Assembly (NCBI RefSeq): GCF_003289945.1
Contig: NZ_QMBP01000027.1
Span: 1-63,726, forward strand
Length of the DNA: 63,726 bases
Reading direction: 5' to 3'
DNA from: Mesorhizobium hawassense
Lineage (GTDB): Bacteria > Pseudomonadota > Alphaproteobacteria > Rhizobiales > Rhizobiaceae
Made by a program: the position numbers and the translations under genes. Below, piece after piece: positions 9,129 to 17,130 of this stretch (the first letter of the stretch is position 1; each line of letters opens with the position of its first letter). The notes under the pieces are model-generated. The model searched no databases, had not been told where the DNA came from, and saw only the letters and a list, made by a program, of their open reading frames with translations.

Positions 9129-9251
9129 GGTTGTCTGCCACGTAGGCGGGCACTGAAGGAGAATTAACCAAGTTTACCGAACTGGCGCGTATATTAGCAG
9201 TTCGTTTGCCTTCCTCGCGGCAAGATGGCCTGACGCAACGGGAGCAAAGGC

Positions 9252-10037
9252 ATGCGCATCGATTTGTCCCCGACGAGTTGGGGCAGGGTGGTGGTGGTTA
9301 CCGCCGCCGGCACCGCCTTTTTCATCGCCGCTGCCTTCTTCGTCGATTCCTTCAATTTCCCCTCACTGACGCCGCAGGCGCTGCTTTGGGCGCAACTGAC
9401 GGATCTTTTCCTGCCGCTTATCCTTGGCGGCTCTTTCCTGTTCTTCCTGATGTGGAAGATGCGCCAACTGGCGATCGCCCAGAAGGAGCTCAGCGTCATT
9501 GCCGCGACCGACAGCCTGACGGCGGTCTTCAACCGTGGCGCCTTCTCGATGCTGGTCGAGGCCTATCTCGACCAGGCGCGCGGTCAGGCCGTGGCCGATG
9601 CCGGCGCGCTGCTGATCGTCGACGCCGACCACTTCAAGTCGATCAATGATCGCCTCGGCCATGCTTGCGGCGACCAGGCGCTCCGGTTGATCGCAGCGAC
9701 GATCAAGGGGCAGCTGCACGGCGCCGACATAGTCGGGCGCATCGGCGGCGAGGAGTTCGCTGTCTTCTTGCCTGGCGCCGACGCCGCGCGCTCCTTCCTG
9801 GTCGCCGAATCCATCCGGCGTCGCATCCGCGAGGCCGAATTTGCGCCCGGCGGTCGGCCTTGCCCGCTTTCGGTGAGCATCGGCGGCATCGCCTTCAGCG
9901 GGCCGACCACCTACCAGGACATGTTCCAGGTCGCCGACCGCCATCTTTACAAGGCCAAGTCCAATGGCCGCGATCAGGTGAGCCTCGAGAACCCGCGTGC
10001 CGTCTTTGCCGGTGACGCCGCTGGCACCGTGCACTAA
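9252..10037 (+). CDS. Membrane-anchored GGDEF diguanylate cyclase
   Basis: A 261-residue protein with two N-terminal membrane helices (about residues 13-32 and 50-68), a short linker and a GGDEF domain (~80-245). The catalytic motif is intact as GGEEF (165-169), with the substrate-contact stretch DADHFKSINDRLGH before it. The inhibitory I-site RxxD expected just upstream is HGAD (156-159), so product inhibition by c-di-GMP is probably lost. There is no EAL domain and no known sensory domain outside the membrane helices. Predicted product is cyclic di-GMP. Confidence 0.9.
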   Translation: MRIDLSPTSWGRVVVVTAAGTAFFIAAAFFVDSFNFPSLTPQALLWAQLTDLFLPLILGGSFLFFLMWKMRQLAIAQKELSVIAATDSLTAVFNRGAFSMLVEAYLDQARGQAVADAGALLIVDADHFKSINDRLGHACGDQALRLIAATIKGQLHGADIVGRIGGEEFAVFLPGADAARSFLVAESIRRRIREAEFAPGGRPCPLSVSIGGIAFSGPTTYQDMFQVADRHLYKAKSNGRDQVSLENPRAVFAGDAAGTVH

Positions 10038-10163
10038 GCGGTCGAAAAAGTCTCACCGGATTTTCGTGGCATGCGGGTGCAGCGCATGCCCAGGCCATCA
10101 ACGGTCCGTTCATCCTTTGGCGGCTAGTGTCGGCGGCTGACCTCAGCCGATCCGCGAGCGACC

Positions 10164-10979
10164 GTGTTCGATCTTATCGACTTCAAGGCGGTGCTGGTCA
10201 TCGCCCTCATCTTCATTCCGCTGGAGCAGCTCCTGCCGCTGCATGCCGAGCAGTCGGCGACGCGCCGGCATTGGCTGAACGACGTTTTCTATCTGCTGTT
10301 CAACGGCATCGTCATCAAGCTCGGCATGTTGCTGGTGGTCGGCGCGGCAATGTTCGTGGTGCAGCGTTTCGTTCCCGAAGCGCTCACCGCCGCTGTTCAG
10401 TCGCAACCTTTGTGGCTGCAGGCGGTCGAGGCGCTGCTCGTCGCCGACATCGGCTTTTACCTTGCCCATCGCGCTTTCCACGCGGTGCCGTTCCTGTGGC
10501 GCTTTCACGCCATCCACCACTCGATCGAGGAGATGGACTGGCTGGCCGCCCACCGCGTCCATCCGGTCGACCAGATCCTGACCAAGTCGGCATCGTTCCT
10601 GCCGCTGTTCGCGCTGGGTTTTTCCGGCGAGGCGGTGCTCATCTACGTGCTGGTCTATCACTGGCAGTCGGTGTTCATCCACTCCAACACCCGCATCAAG
10701 TTCGGGCCGCTGAGATGGCTGATCGCCTCGCCGCAGTTCCATCACTGGCACCACGCCAACGAACGCCAGGCCTTCGACAAGAACTTCGCCGCGCAACTGC
10801 CTATTCTCGACCTGATCGCCGGCACCTTGTTCATGCCGCGGCGCATGCCGGAAAAATACGGTGTCGACGAGCCGGTGCCGCAGCTCTACCACCAGCAGCT
10901 CGTCTATCCCTTCGTTGCGGCGGCCGAGCCATCCGCGCCGATCGCCGAAGCCGCGCCGGCAGCCGCCAAGCCGGAGTGA
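10164..10979 (+). CDS. Fatty acid hydroxylase / sterol desaturase family membrane protein
   Basis: A 271-residue integral membrane di-iron enzyme of the fatty acid hydroxylase superfamily. It has the three expected histidine clusters: HRAFH (102-106), HAIHH (115-119) and HHWHH (193-197), with extra histidines at HRVHP. Several hydrophobic helices surround them, and a Pro/Ala-rich tail ends the protein. Translation starts at a GTG (10164). Bacterial members modify lipid A acyl chains, ornithine lipids, carotenoids or hopanoids; which applies here cannot be read from sequence. A strong terminator follows. Confidence 0.85.
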   Translation: MFDLIDFKAVLVIALIFIPLEQLLPLHAEQSATRRHWLNDVFYLLFNGIVIKLGMLLVVGAAMFVVQRFVPEALTAAVQSQPLWLQAVEALLVADIGFYLAHRAFHAVPFLWRFHAIHHSIEEMDWLAAHRVHPVDQILTKSASFLPLFALGFSGEAVLIYVLVYHWQSVFIHSNTRIKFGPLRWLIASPQFHHWHHANERQAFDKNFAAQLPILDLIAGTLFMPRRMPEKYGVDEPVPQLYHQQLVYPFVAAAEPSAPIAEAAPAAAKPE

Positions 10980-10988
10980 CGGCACGAA

Positions 10989-11014
10989 AAAGCCCGCCTT
11001 CGAAGGCGGGCTTT
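10989..11014. terminator. Perfect-palindrome terminator
   Basis: A 26-bp perfect palindrome (AAAGCCCGCCTTC and its complement) lies 10 bases after the hydroxylase stop. It is preceded by A residues and followed by CTTTCCC, so it could serve both the rightward hydroxylase gene and the leftward DUF982 gene. Confidence 0.8.
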
Positions 11015-11042
11015 CCCGGGAGGATGATCTGTTGCCGTAAGA

Positions 11043-11345
11043 TCAGGCGGGAAAGCCGCCATACCCGCGCGCCACGGGCTTGACCGAGATGACCGGCTGG
11101 TCCGAAGGCCACAGCACGCCGGCCGTCGCCGCGAAGGTGATCAGCGCATCGCGCGCCGCCTCGGCCGGGATGTCTCCGCTCCGCGCGGCCTCGCAGGCCT
11201 TCACCGCAGCGCCACAACTGAGGCGCCGGCGCGACGGCGGGAACTCGGTCAGGAAGTCATGCATCTCGAACAGCGAGGCGATCATGCGCTTGTGGCCGGC
11301 GCCGACGCTGAGGGCGACCGGGGTGAAGAACATCCTGTCGTGCAT
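11043..11345 (-). CDS. DUF982 family protein
   Basis: A 100-residue protein matching the small Rhizobiales-specific DUF982 pattern. It opens with FFTPVALSVGAG, has MHDFLTEFPPSRR in the middle and ends with AARDALITFAATAGVLWPSD. The start at 11345 is preferred because the upstream in-frame extension (to 11444) encodes unrelated low-complexity sequence. Function of the family is unknown. It is convergent with the hydroxylase gene across the terminator. Confidence 0.75.
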   Translation of the reverse strand: MHDRMFFTPVALSVGAGHKRMIASLFEMHDFLTEFPPSRRRLSCGAAVKACEAARSGDIPAEAARDALITFAATAGVLWPSDQPVISVKPVARGYGGFPA

Positions 11346-11454
11346 TAGGGCCTCTTGGGTTGGGCGGGGGCTTTGCGGATGGTGGGACGCCCAATAACGC
11401 GGTTTGCCGCCGCGGGTTCCACAAGCGTGGGTTTGAAAAGGCAATGTTGTGTGT

Positions 11455-11754
11455 CTAGTCGGTCCCTGCGTCGACGCGCTGCACGAGGTAGTCTGTCGAA
11501 ATCGCGCCGGAGCCGTTTCCCCTGGTGACGCGCACCATGGCGACCCGATTGCCCGGAGCGACGCCCGTCACAGGCTGGCATTTGCCGATCATTCCCGTGC
11601 CTTCGAGGCGAACGGGGAGGGCGGCGATGCACTGGTCCATGCCGGCATAGATGGCTGGCCGCGTGTCCACCATATGGCAGCCCTGCATCTGCGCGCCGCA
11701 GGAAAGCAGGATCATAGCCACAGTTGCCGGTTCCATCGTCGCGACCCGTTTCAA
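11455..11754 (-). CDS. Putative small lipoprotein or secreted protein
   Basis: A 99-residue ORF. The N terminus has a short hydrophobic run ending at cysteines (VAMILLSCGAQMQGC) that could be a lipobox-like signal. Two further cysteines occur in AGMDQCIAAL and MIGKCQPVT. The mature part reads as a regular small periplasmic domain (VAMVRVTRGNGSGAIST). Codon usage fits a real gene, but I do not recognise a family. The start is uncertain; methionines occur at residues 1 and 7. Confidence 0.5.
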   Translation of the reverse strand: MKRVATMEPATVAMILLSCGAQMQGCHMVDTRPAIYAGMDQCIAALPVRLEGTGMIGKCQPVTGVAPGNRVAMVRVTRGNGSGAISTDYLVQRVDAGTD

Positions 11755-11841
11755 GCAATCTCAGCAAAAAGATCTCAAGCAGACCTTGGAGACCTACCGC
11801 TTTCGAACAACGCCGATCCTGACCTTTGGTTGCCGCTGAGC

Positions 11842-13923
11842 CTATTTCCACATGCCGCGCATGCGGGCGCCGAGGTCGACCTTGACGCCAGGCCGCTGGC
11901 GCGGGTCGTCCTTGAGCGCCGCGCTCGCCCAGGACGATTGCTCGAAGGCGGCAAGCATCGAAGCCGGGATGAAGCGGGTGCGCGAGGCATAGACGTGGCG
12001 GTCGCCGCGCGCCGGCTGGTTGTGCGGATAAAAGCGCTGCGGCACGATGAGATGCAGGCTGTCCTTGGCCCTGGTCATCGCCACATAGAGCAGCCGGCGC
12101 TCCTCCTCGATGTCCTCCTTGGTGCCGACGCCGAGATCGGCGGGGATGCAGCCGTCGACGGTGTTGAGCACGAAAACGTTCTTCCACTCCTGGCCCTTGG
12201 CCGAATGGATGGTCGACAGGATGAGATAGTCCTCGTCGCGATGCGGCGGCCCGGCCTGGTCGCTGGTGGCGTCGGGCGGGTCGAGCGTCAGCTCGGTCAG
12301 GAACCGCTCGCGCGACGGATAGGTCGAGGCGATCTGTTCGAGCTGGATGAGATCGGCCCGGCGTGTGATCGCATCCTCGTGGATGCGTTCCAGATGCGGC
12401 TCGTACCAGAGCCTTATCCGTTCGAGATCGGCCGGCCATTTGGGGCCGGCGCGTAAGCCGCTATAGATGTCGAGGAACACCGGCCAGTCCTGCGCGGCGC
12501 GCTGCGGCGGCCGGAAGCGAGCCAGCCCCAGTGTCTCGTCCAGCGACGTCGCCATGGCGTCGACGATCTGCGAGGCGGCGGACGGTCCGATGCCGGGCAT
12601 CAGCTGCAGCACGCGAAAACCGGCGACGCGGTCGCGCGGATTCTCGGCGAAGCGCAGCATCGCCAGCATGTCCTTGACATGCGCGGCATCGAGGAATTTC
12701 AGGCCGCCGAATTTGACGAAGGGGATGTTGCGGCGCGTCAGCTCCACCTCCAGCGGTCCGCTGTGGCTCGAGGTGCGGAACAGCACCGCCTGCGCCTTCA
12801 GCGCCGTGCCGGCCTCGCGTTCGGCCAGGATCGCCTGGCAGACGTAATTGGCCTGCTCGGCCTCGTCGCGCACGCTGACCAGTTGCGGCTTGTGCGAGGA
12901 CCGGCGCTCGGTCCAAAGATTCTTGGTGAAGCGCTCGCTGGCCTCGCCGATCACCTTGTTGGCGGCAGCCAGGATCGTCTCGGTCGAGCGGTAGTTGCGC
13001 TCCAGCATGACGACCTCGGCGCCCAGCGCGAACTGCTTCGGGAAATCGAGGATGTTGCGCACTTCCGCGGCGCGGAAGGAATAGATCGACTGCGCGTCGT
13101 CGCCCACCACGGTCAAGCCCGCGCCATCCGGCTTCAGCGCCAGCAGGATCGAGGCCTGCAGCCGGTTGGTGTCCTGGTATTCGTCGACCAGCACATGGTC
13201 GAAGCGGCTGCCGAGATGCGCCGCGATCTCCGGCTCGGCCGCCATCTGCGCCCAGTAGAGCAAAAGGTCGTCGTAATCGAGCACGTTCTGCGCCTGCTTG
13301 GCTTCCACGTAAGCCGCGAACAGCTCCTTGAGCTGGTCCGCCCAGGCCGCGCACCAGGGGAAGGCGGAGCCCAGCACTTCGCCCAGCGGCGCCTGCGCGT
13401 TCACCGCCCGCGAGTAGATCTGCAGGCAGGTGCCTTTGGTCGGAAAGCGGCTCTCGGTCTTGGAAAATCCCAGCTCGTGGCGGGCGAGGTTCATCAGGTC
13501 GGCCGAATCCTCGCGGTCATGGATGGTGAAGGCGGCGTCGAGGCCGATCTGCTCGGCATAGTCGCGCAGGAGCCTCGCGCCGATGCCGTGAAACGTGCCG
13601 GCCCAGGCGAGCGCGTCGGCAATGATGGCCGCGTCGCGCCCGAGCACCTCGCCGGCAATGCGCTCGACGCGCCTGGCCATCTCGCCCGCCGCGCGGCGCG
13701 AGAACGTCATCAGCAGAATGCGGCGCGGATCGGCGCCCTTGACGATGAGATGCGCGACGCGATGCGCCAGCGTGTTGGTCTTGCCGGAACCTGCGCCGGC
13801 GATCACCAGCAGCGGTGCCGCCGCCTTGCCGTCGCCATGCACCACGGCCAGCCGCTGCTCGTCATTCAGCCGGGCAAGATAGGCGGGCGCCTCGAAGGAC
13901 GAATCACGAGCGGCGATGTTCAT
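11842..13923 (-). CDS. UvrD/Rep-family ATP-dependent DNA helicase
   Basis: A 693-residue superfamily 1A helicase that unwinds DNA 3' to 5' using ATP. Motifs in order are the Q-motif region LNDEQRLAVV, Walker A GAGSGKT (43-49), motif Ia TFSRRAAGEM, Walker B DEYQDTN (~248), motif III GDDAQSIYSFR, motif IV NYRS, motif V TIHSAKGQEWKNVFV and motif VI RRLLYVAMTRA. It is shorter than E. coli UvrD (720) but complete. Proteobacteria usually carry UvrD elsewhere as well, so this may be a paralog for repair or replication restart. Confidence 0.92.
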   Translation of the reverse strand: MNIAARDSSFEAPAYLARLNDEQRLAVVHGDGKAAAPLLVIAGAGSGKTNTLAHRVAHLIVKGADPRRILLMTFSRRAAGEMARRVERIAGEVLGRDAAIIADALAWAGTFHGIGARLLRDYAEQIGLDAAFTIHDREDSADLMNLARHELGFSKTESRFPTKGTCLQIYSRAVNAQAPLGEVLGSAFPWCAAWADQLKELFAAYVEAKQAQNVLDYDDLLLYWAQMAAEPEIAAHLGSRFDHVLVDEYQDTNRLQASILLALKPDGAGLTVVGDDAQSIYSFRAAEVRNILDFPKQFALGAEVVMLERNYRSTETILAAANKVIGEASERFTKNLWTERRSSHKPQLVSVRDEAEQANYVCQAILAEREAGTALKAQAVLFRTSSHSGPLEVELTRRNIPFVKFGGLKFLDAAHVKDMLAMLRFAENPRDRVAGFRVLQLMPGIGPSAASQIVDAMATSLDETLGLARFRPPQRAAQDWPVFLDIYSGLRAGPKWPADLERIRLWYEPHLERIHEDAITRRADLIQLEQIASTYPSRERFLTELTLDPPDATSDQAGPPHRDEDYLILSTIHSAKGQEWKNVFVLNTVDGCIPADLGVGTKEDIEEERRLLYVAMTRAKDSLHLIVPQRFYPHNQPARGDRHVYASRTRFIPASMLAAFEQSSWASAALKDDPRQRPGVKVDLGARMRGMWK

Positions 13924-13963
13924 CGCCCATCAAGCATCGTTTCCGCTTTGTTCGCAATAATTT

Positions 13964-14019
13964 CCTCGCCCCGCGAGAGCGGGGAGAGGTGGCCGCGAAG
14001 CGGCCGGAGAGGGGACTGC
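13964..14019. repeat. Short palindromic intergenic repeat
   Basis: Two adjacent hairpins, CCCCGCGAGAGCGGGG and GGCCGCGAAGCGGCC, followed by GGAGAGGGGACT. This composition is typical of dispersed palindromic repeats of Mesorhizobium and Rhizobium. It lies directly upstream of the helicase start. Confidence 0.6.
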
Positions 14020-14076
14020 GCCGGCGTACCAAATACCTTTGTCCTGCAATGCGGTCGGTGGCTTGCCTAAGTCGCC

Positions 14077-14409
14077 TCAGTTTCGGGTCGGCCGCGCCGG
14101 CGGACTAATGCCGGCATTGGCAAGGCGGCGCGCAAGTCTGTCTATCCATTCGCCCTGTTGAAACTGCAATGCTTCCCAATGCGGCCAACCTGGCGCGGCT
14201 TCGATCAGGTGCAAAATGGTCCAGTTCAGGCCATATGCAGTATCGCCGTCCGCCGGCAGCAATGACACAAGCTCCCGCACGTCGTCCTCCGATAGCGGCA
14301 ACACCAGAGCAGACAGGAGCTTCTCGATCGCTTCGAACTGCTGCTGATCGAGGTTTTCCACCAAGCTCGGCGTAATGGCGCGTATCGCCCTGATTGCGTC
14401 TTGCGTCAT
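14077..14409 (-). CDS. Hypothetical acidic helical protein
   Basis: A 110-residue soluble protein that looks all-helical. It starts MTQDAIRAIRAITPSLVENL, followed by LDQQQFEAIEKLLSAL, then LPADGDTAYGLNWTILHLIEAAP and a Trp-rich end (GWPHWEALQFQQGEWIDRL). The acidic, Trp-rich character recalls immunity or colicin-inhibitor-like proteins, but no family is identified. The ATG at 14409 is chosen over the upstream one because the preceding 12 residues are poor. Confidence 0.55.
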   Translation of the reverse strand: MTQDAIRAIRAITPSLVENLDQQQFEAIEKLLSALVLPLSEDDVRELVSLLPADGDTAYGLNWTILHLIEAAPGWPHWEALQFQQGEWIDRLARRLANAGISPPARPTRN

Positions 14410-14445
14410 AACCGCAATTAGGCACGAGGCGGGGGACCCGAGCAA

Positions 14446-14613
14446 CTACCGCCTCGGCTCCACCCCCATCGCCGCCGATTGCCGCCGCAGCGCGCGTCTC
14501 TCGTCGCCGGGCATGTCCAGCGGCGCGACGTCTCCCGGCACCTCGTCGATGATCCTCACGGCGACGCGATAAGCGGTGTAAGCGAACAGACCTGTAAGCA
14601 GCAGGCGTATCAT
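14446..14613 (-). CDS. Small hypothetical membrane protein
   Basis: A 55-residue protein: one hydrophobic N-terminal helix (MIRLLLTGLFAYTAYRVAVRI), then an acidic Pro-rich linker and a basic tail (ERRALRRQSAAMG). The ATG at 14613 has a good ribosome site, GAGGAAA, six bases upstream. It is divergent from the lipoprotein gene at 14742. Confidence 0.6.
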   Translation of the reverse strand: MIRLLLTGLFAYTAYRVAVRIIDEVPGDVAPLDMPGDERRALRRQSAAMGVEPRR

Positions 14614-14741
14614 GATCGTTTCCTCGTTCGGTTCGGTGGTTTCAACCGAACGCCGGCCGGTTGGTTCCCCGCGCCGCGCAACCAAATTGCCCGCGCCCCG
14701 TTGCCTTTCACGAGGAAGGGGCGAACGAGCGGAGGTCGTCC

Positions 14742-14924
14742 ATGATGAAGCTTCCTGTGCTGCTGGCTGTTGCGGCAGGGCTCTCGCTCGCCGCCTGCGA
14801 CAACAGCGTGCAGCCCACCAAGGCGCCGGGCAACGAAGTCAACCAGAGCCCGCAGGTCGACAAGAACCCGGTGCCGCAATCGAGCACCGGCGGCGATCAG
14901 CAAGGAACGCCCCCGAAGCAATAG
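14742..14924 (+). CDS. Small lipoprotein
   Basis: A 60-residue lipoprotein precursor. The signal MMKLPVLLAVAAGLSL ends in the lipobox LAAC (Cys 20), giving a ~40-residue mature peptide rich in Asn, Gln and Pro (KAPGNEVNQSPQVDKNPVPQ). GGAGG at 14731-14735 sits at correct distance from ATG 14742. Mature sequence is intrinsically disordered; function unknown. Confidence 0.65.
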   Translation: MMKLPVLLAVAAGLSLAACDNSVQPTKAPGNEVNQSPQVDKNPVPQSSTGGDQQGTPPKQ

Positions 14925-15215
14925 GGGCAAGGTGAGCTCGGTCAGCGGGAGCGTTGGGCTTAACGAAGAAGGCCGGCGCTGCTTGGGAGGAAGCTCGATA
15001 GCGCCGGCCAAGCGGGAAAATCAGGCCCGCCGCAAGAAGAACCATAGCTGAGTCTGGTCGTTGGGTCAGCGGGATAGCTCGTGAAGTCTCTGGATTTCTG
15101 CCAAACGCCGCCCAGAATGGAGGCTATTGTGTGAAATCTACAACAATGATCCTGGGCGATACCCAGCCTCGTCACAGCCGCCCACTTGTTAGTGACCGTC
15201 CGTGACCCTGTTTTA

Positions 15216-16184
15216 TCAAGCCAGCGCCGAGCGCCTCACCGGCACGTCGGCGATCTCCATGTCCAGCTGGCGCTGCGTCAGCGCCGCTTCGGCCATGATC
15301 CACTGTTTGAACAGCTCCACCTTGCGGGCGCCGAGCGCTTTGAGCGGGCCGACGAAATACCAGCCGGCCGTGTTGGGGTGGTGGACCGCGAAGGGGGCCA
15401 CCAGCCGTTCGGCGCGGATGTCGCTGGCCATATAGGCGCGGTTGGCGACGGCGAAGCCCATGCCGGCATTGGCCGCTTCGTAGGACATCATGCAGGAATC
15501 GAAATAGACGCTCCTGGTCTCGCCCAGCACGAAGCTCGCGCCGGCAAAGCCAAGCCACGACTGCCAGTTCTGGGTGCAGGTGTCGGAGTGCAGTAGCGTG
15601 AAATAGCGCAGGTCGTCCGGCGTCACCTTCGACAGCGGCTTGTCGCCTAGCACGTCGTGGAACAGCTTGCGGCTGCACACCGGCGTCAGGTCTTCCTTGA
15701 ACAGCAATTCCGAGGTGAGACCGGGGAAATTGCCGTCGCCATAGCGTATCTCGAGGTCATATTCCGAGGTCGCGAATTCATGCGTGGCGTAGGAGGTCGA
15801 CACCCGCATCTCGATGTCGGGATATTGCCGCTGGAAGGACGACATTCGCGGAAACAGCCAGCGCGCCGCGAAGGTCGGCAAAACGCAGATCCGCAGCACA
15901 TGCGCCTGCGACTGGCCTGTTGCCTCCATGCTGGCCGCCACGATCCGCTCCAATGCCTCGCGCACGCGCGCCACGTAGGTCTCGCCCTCCGGCGTCAGCG
16001 ACACCGCATTGCCGCCGCGCTCGAAGATCTTGAAGCGCAGCTGATCCTCCAGGCTCTTCACCCGCTGGCTGACGGCGGAAGCGGTGATAAACTGCTCTTC
16101 GCCGGCGCGCGTGAAATTCCTGTGCCTCGCGGCGCTCTCCACGATTTTCAGCGAGTTGAGGTTGACCTGACTGAGCAGACGCAC
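15216..16184 (-). CDS. LysR family transcriptional regulator (GcvA-like)
   Basis: A 322-residue LysR-type regulator. The N-terminal winged HTH runs from LNSLKIVESAARHRNFTRAG to AVSQRVKSLEDQLRFKIFERG, followed by a type-2 periplasmic-binding-like effector domain (~95-300; RICVLPTFAARWLFPRM). The start is GTG. It is divergent from the dioxygenase-exporter pair at 16297 with a ~110-base gap, the usual arrangement for a LysR protein controlling the neighbouring operon. The likely inducer is the compound handled by that operon; this is inference from position. Confidence 0.88.
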   Translation of the reverse strand: MRLLSQVNLNSLKIVESAARHRNFTRAGEEQFITASAVSQRVKSLEDQLRFKIFERGGNAVSLTPEGETYVARVREALERIVAASMEATGQSQAHVLRICVLPTFAARWLFPRMSSFQRQYPDIEMRVSTSYATHEFATSEYDLEIRYGDGNFPGLTSELLFKEDLTPVCSRKLFHDVLGDKPLSKVTPDDLRYFTLLHSDTCTQNWQSWLGFAGASFVLGETRSVYFDSCMMSYEAANAGMGFAVANRAYMASDIRAERLVAPFAVHHPNTAGWYFVGPLKALGARKVELFKQWIMAEAALTQRQLDMEIADVPVRRSALA

Positions 16185-16296
16185 CGGGTTTCGACCTTAA
16201 GCTGGGCTTACGCTACCACCAGCATTCCTAAATTTACAGGGGGAGGCGTTTAAATGACTGTTAACCAAGTGTTGCCCCCACCTTGGAGAAGATAGA

Positions 16297-17130
16297 ATGA
16301 ACGCCAACACAATTCCCGAACTGCGTTGCGCAATGAGTCGCGAGGCCATCATTGGTCATGAGACCGCCTGGAAAGTCTCGACGTTCGGCGTCGCCCAGTA
16401 TCGTCACGGTTATGACCCGGCTCTGCTTGCCGCCATCGAGGAAGCTGCTCTGAAACTGAAGGCCAGCCATGCCGTGCACAAGCATCTCGACCTCACTTTC
16501 ATCACCGGCGCCGACCGCTATATTCCGGAGATCAGGGAGCTTTTGCACGACAAGCTGCGTCTGGAACGGCTGTCGGACATGATGGGAACCAAGCTCGAGC
16601 CCTATCCGCTGTCGATCGTCGGCTCGACCGTCACCTTCATGAATCCCAGGGACGGCGCGGTCGAATGGCATTGCGATGGCGTTCCGGTGACCGAGCTCAT
16701 CCCGCTGTCGATCAGCGACCCGCTCATCGGCGGCCATCTGGAAATCTATTGCGACGATTCCGAGACCGGCCGCTCGATCCTCGAATCCGGCCGCGACCTG
16801 CCGCGCAACAAGATCATGCGCATCGATCACAAGATGAACTACGCAACGCTCGGCCAGTTCCTCGGCGTGCTTCACCGCACCGCGCCGATCCAGCTCGGCG
16901 AGCGAGTCACGTTGGTGCTCAACCAGCGCTCGGCGACCAAGCCCTATGTCGACGACAACCGCATGTTCTACCTCGCCGCCGACAACGACCAGGACCGCGC
17001 CTGGGTGAACGAGCTGGCCGAGGATGTGTGGACCAACCAACTGCCCGCCTATCGCCGCCATGCCGAGGAGCATCCGGTGCCGCAGCCGGCGGCGGAGGCG
17101 GTTTCCGGCGGGGCAAGGGAGTCGTGGTAA
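16297..17130 (+). CDS. Putative Fe(II)/2-oxoglutarate-dependent dioxygenase-like protein
   Basis: A 277-residue soluble protein. A possible facial triad is visible: H125-C-D127 in VEWHCDGVP and H193 in GVLHRTAP, with R203 (GERVTLVLNQ) placed to bind 2-oxoglutarate. Spacing and flanks fit a double-stranded beta-helix hydroxylase, as does the VTELIPLSI strand. It overlaps the EamA exporter gene by one base (TAATG), so the two are coupled, and it is divergent from a LysR gene. Together this suggests hydroxylation of an amino acid or small metabolite that is then exported. The enzyme class is my inference; substrate unknown. Confidence 0.6.
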   Translation: MNANTIPELRCAMSREAIIGHETAWKVSTFGVAQYRHGYDPALLAAIEEAALKLKASHAVHKHLDLTFITGADRYIPEIRELLHDKLRLERLSDMMGTKLEPYPLSIVGSTVTFMNPRDGAVEWHCDGVPVTELIPLSISDPLIGGHLEIYCDDSETGRSILESGRDLPRNKIMRIDHKMNYATLGQFLGVLHRTAPIQLGERVTLVLNQRSATKPYVDDNRMFYLAADNDQDRAWVNELAEDVWTNQLPAYRRHAEEHPVPQPAAEAVSGGARESW

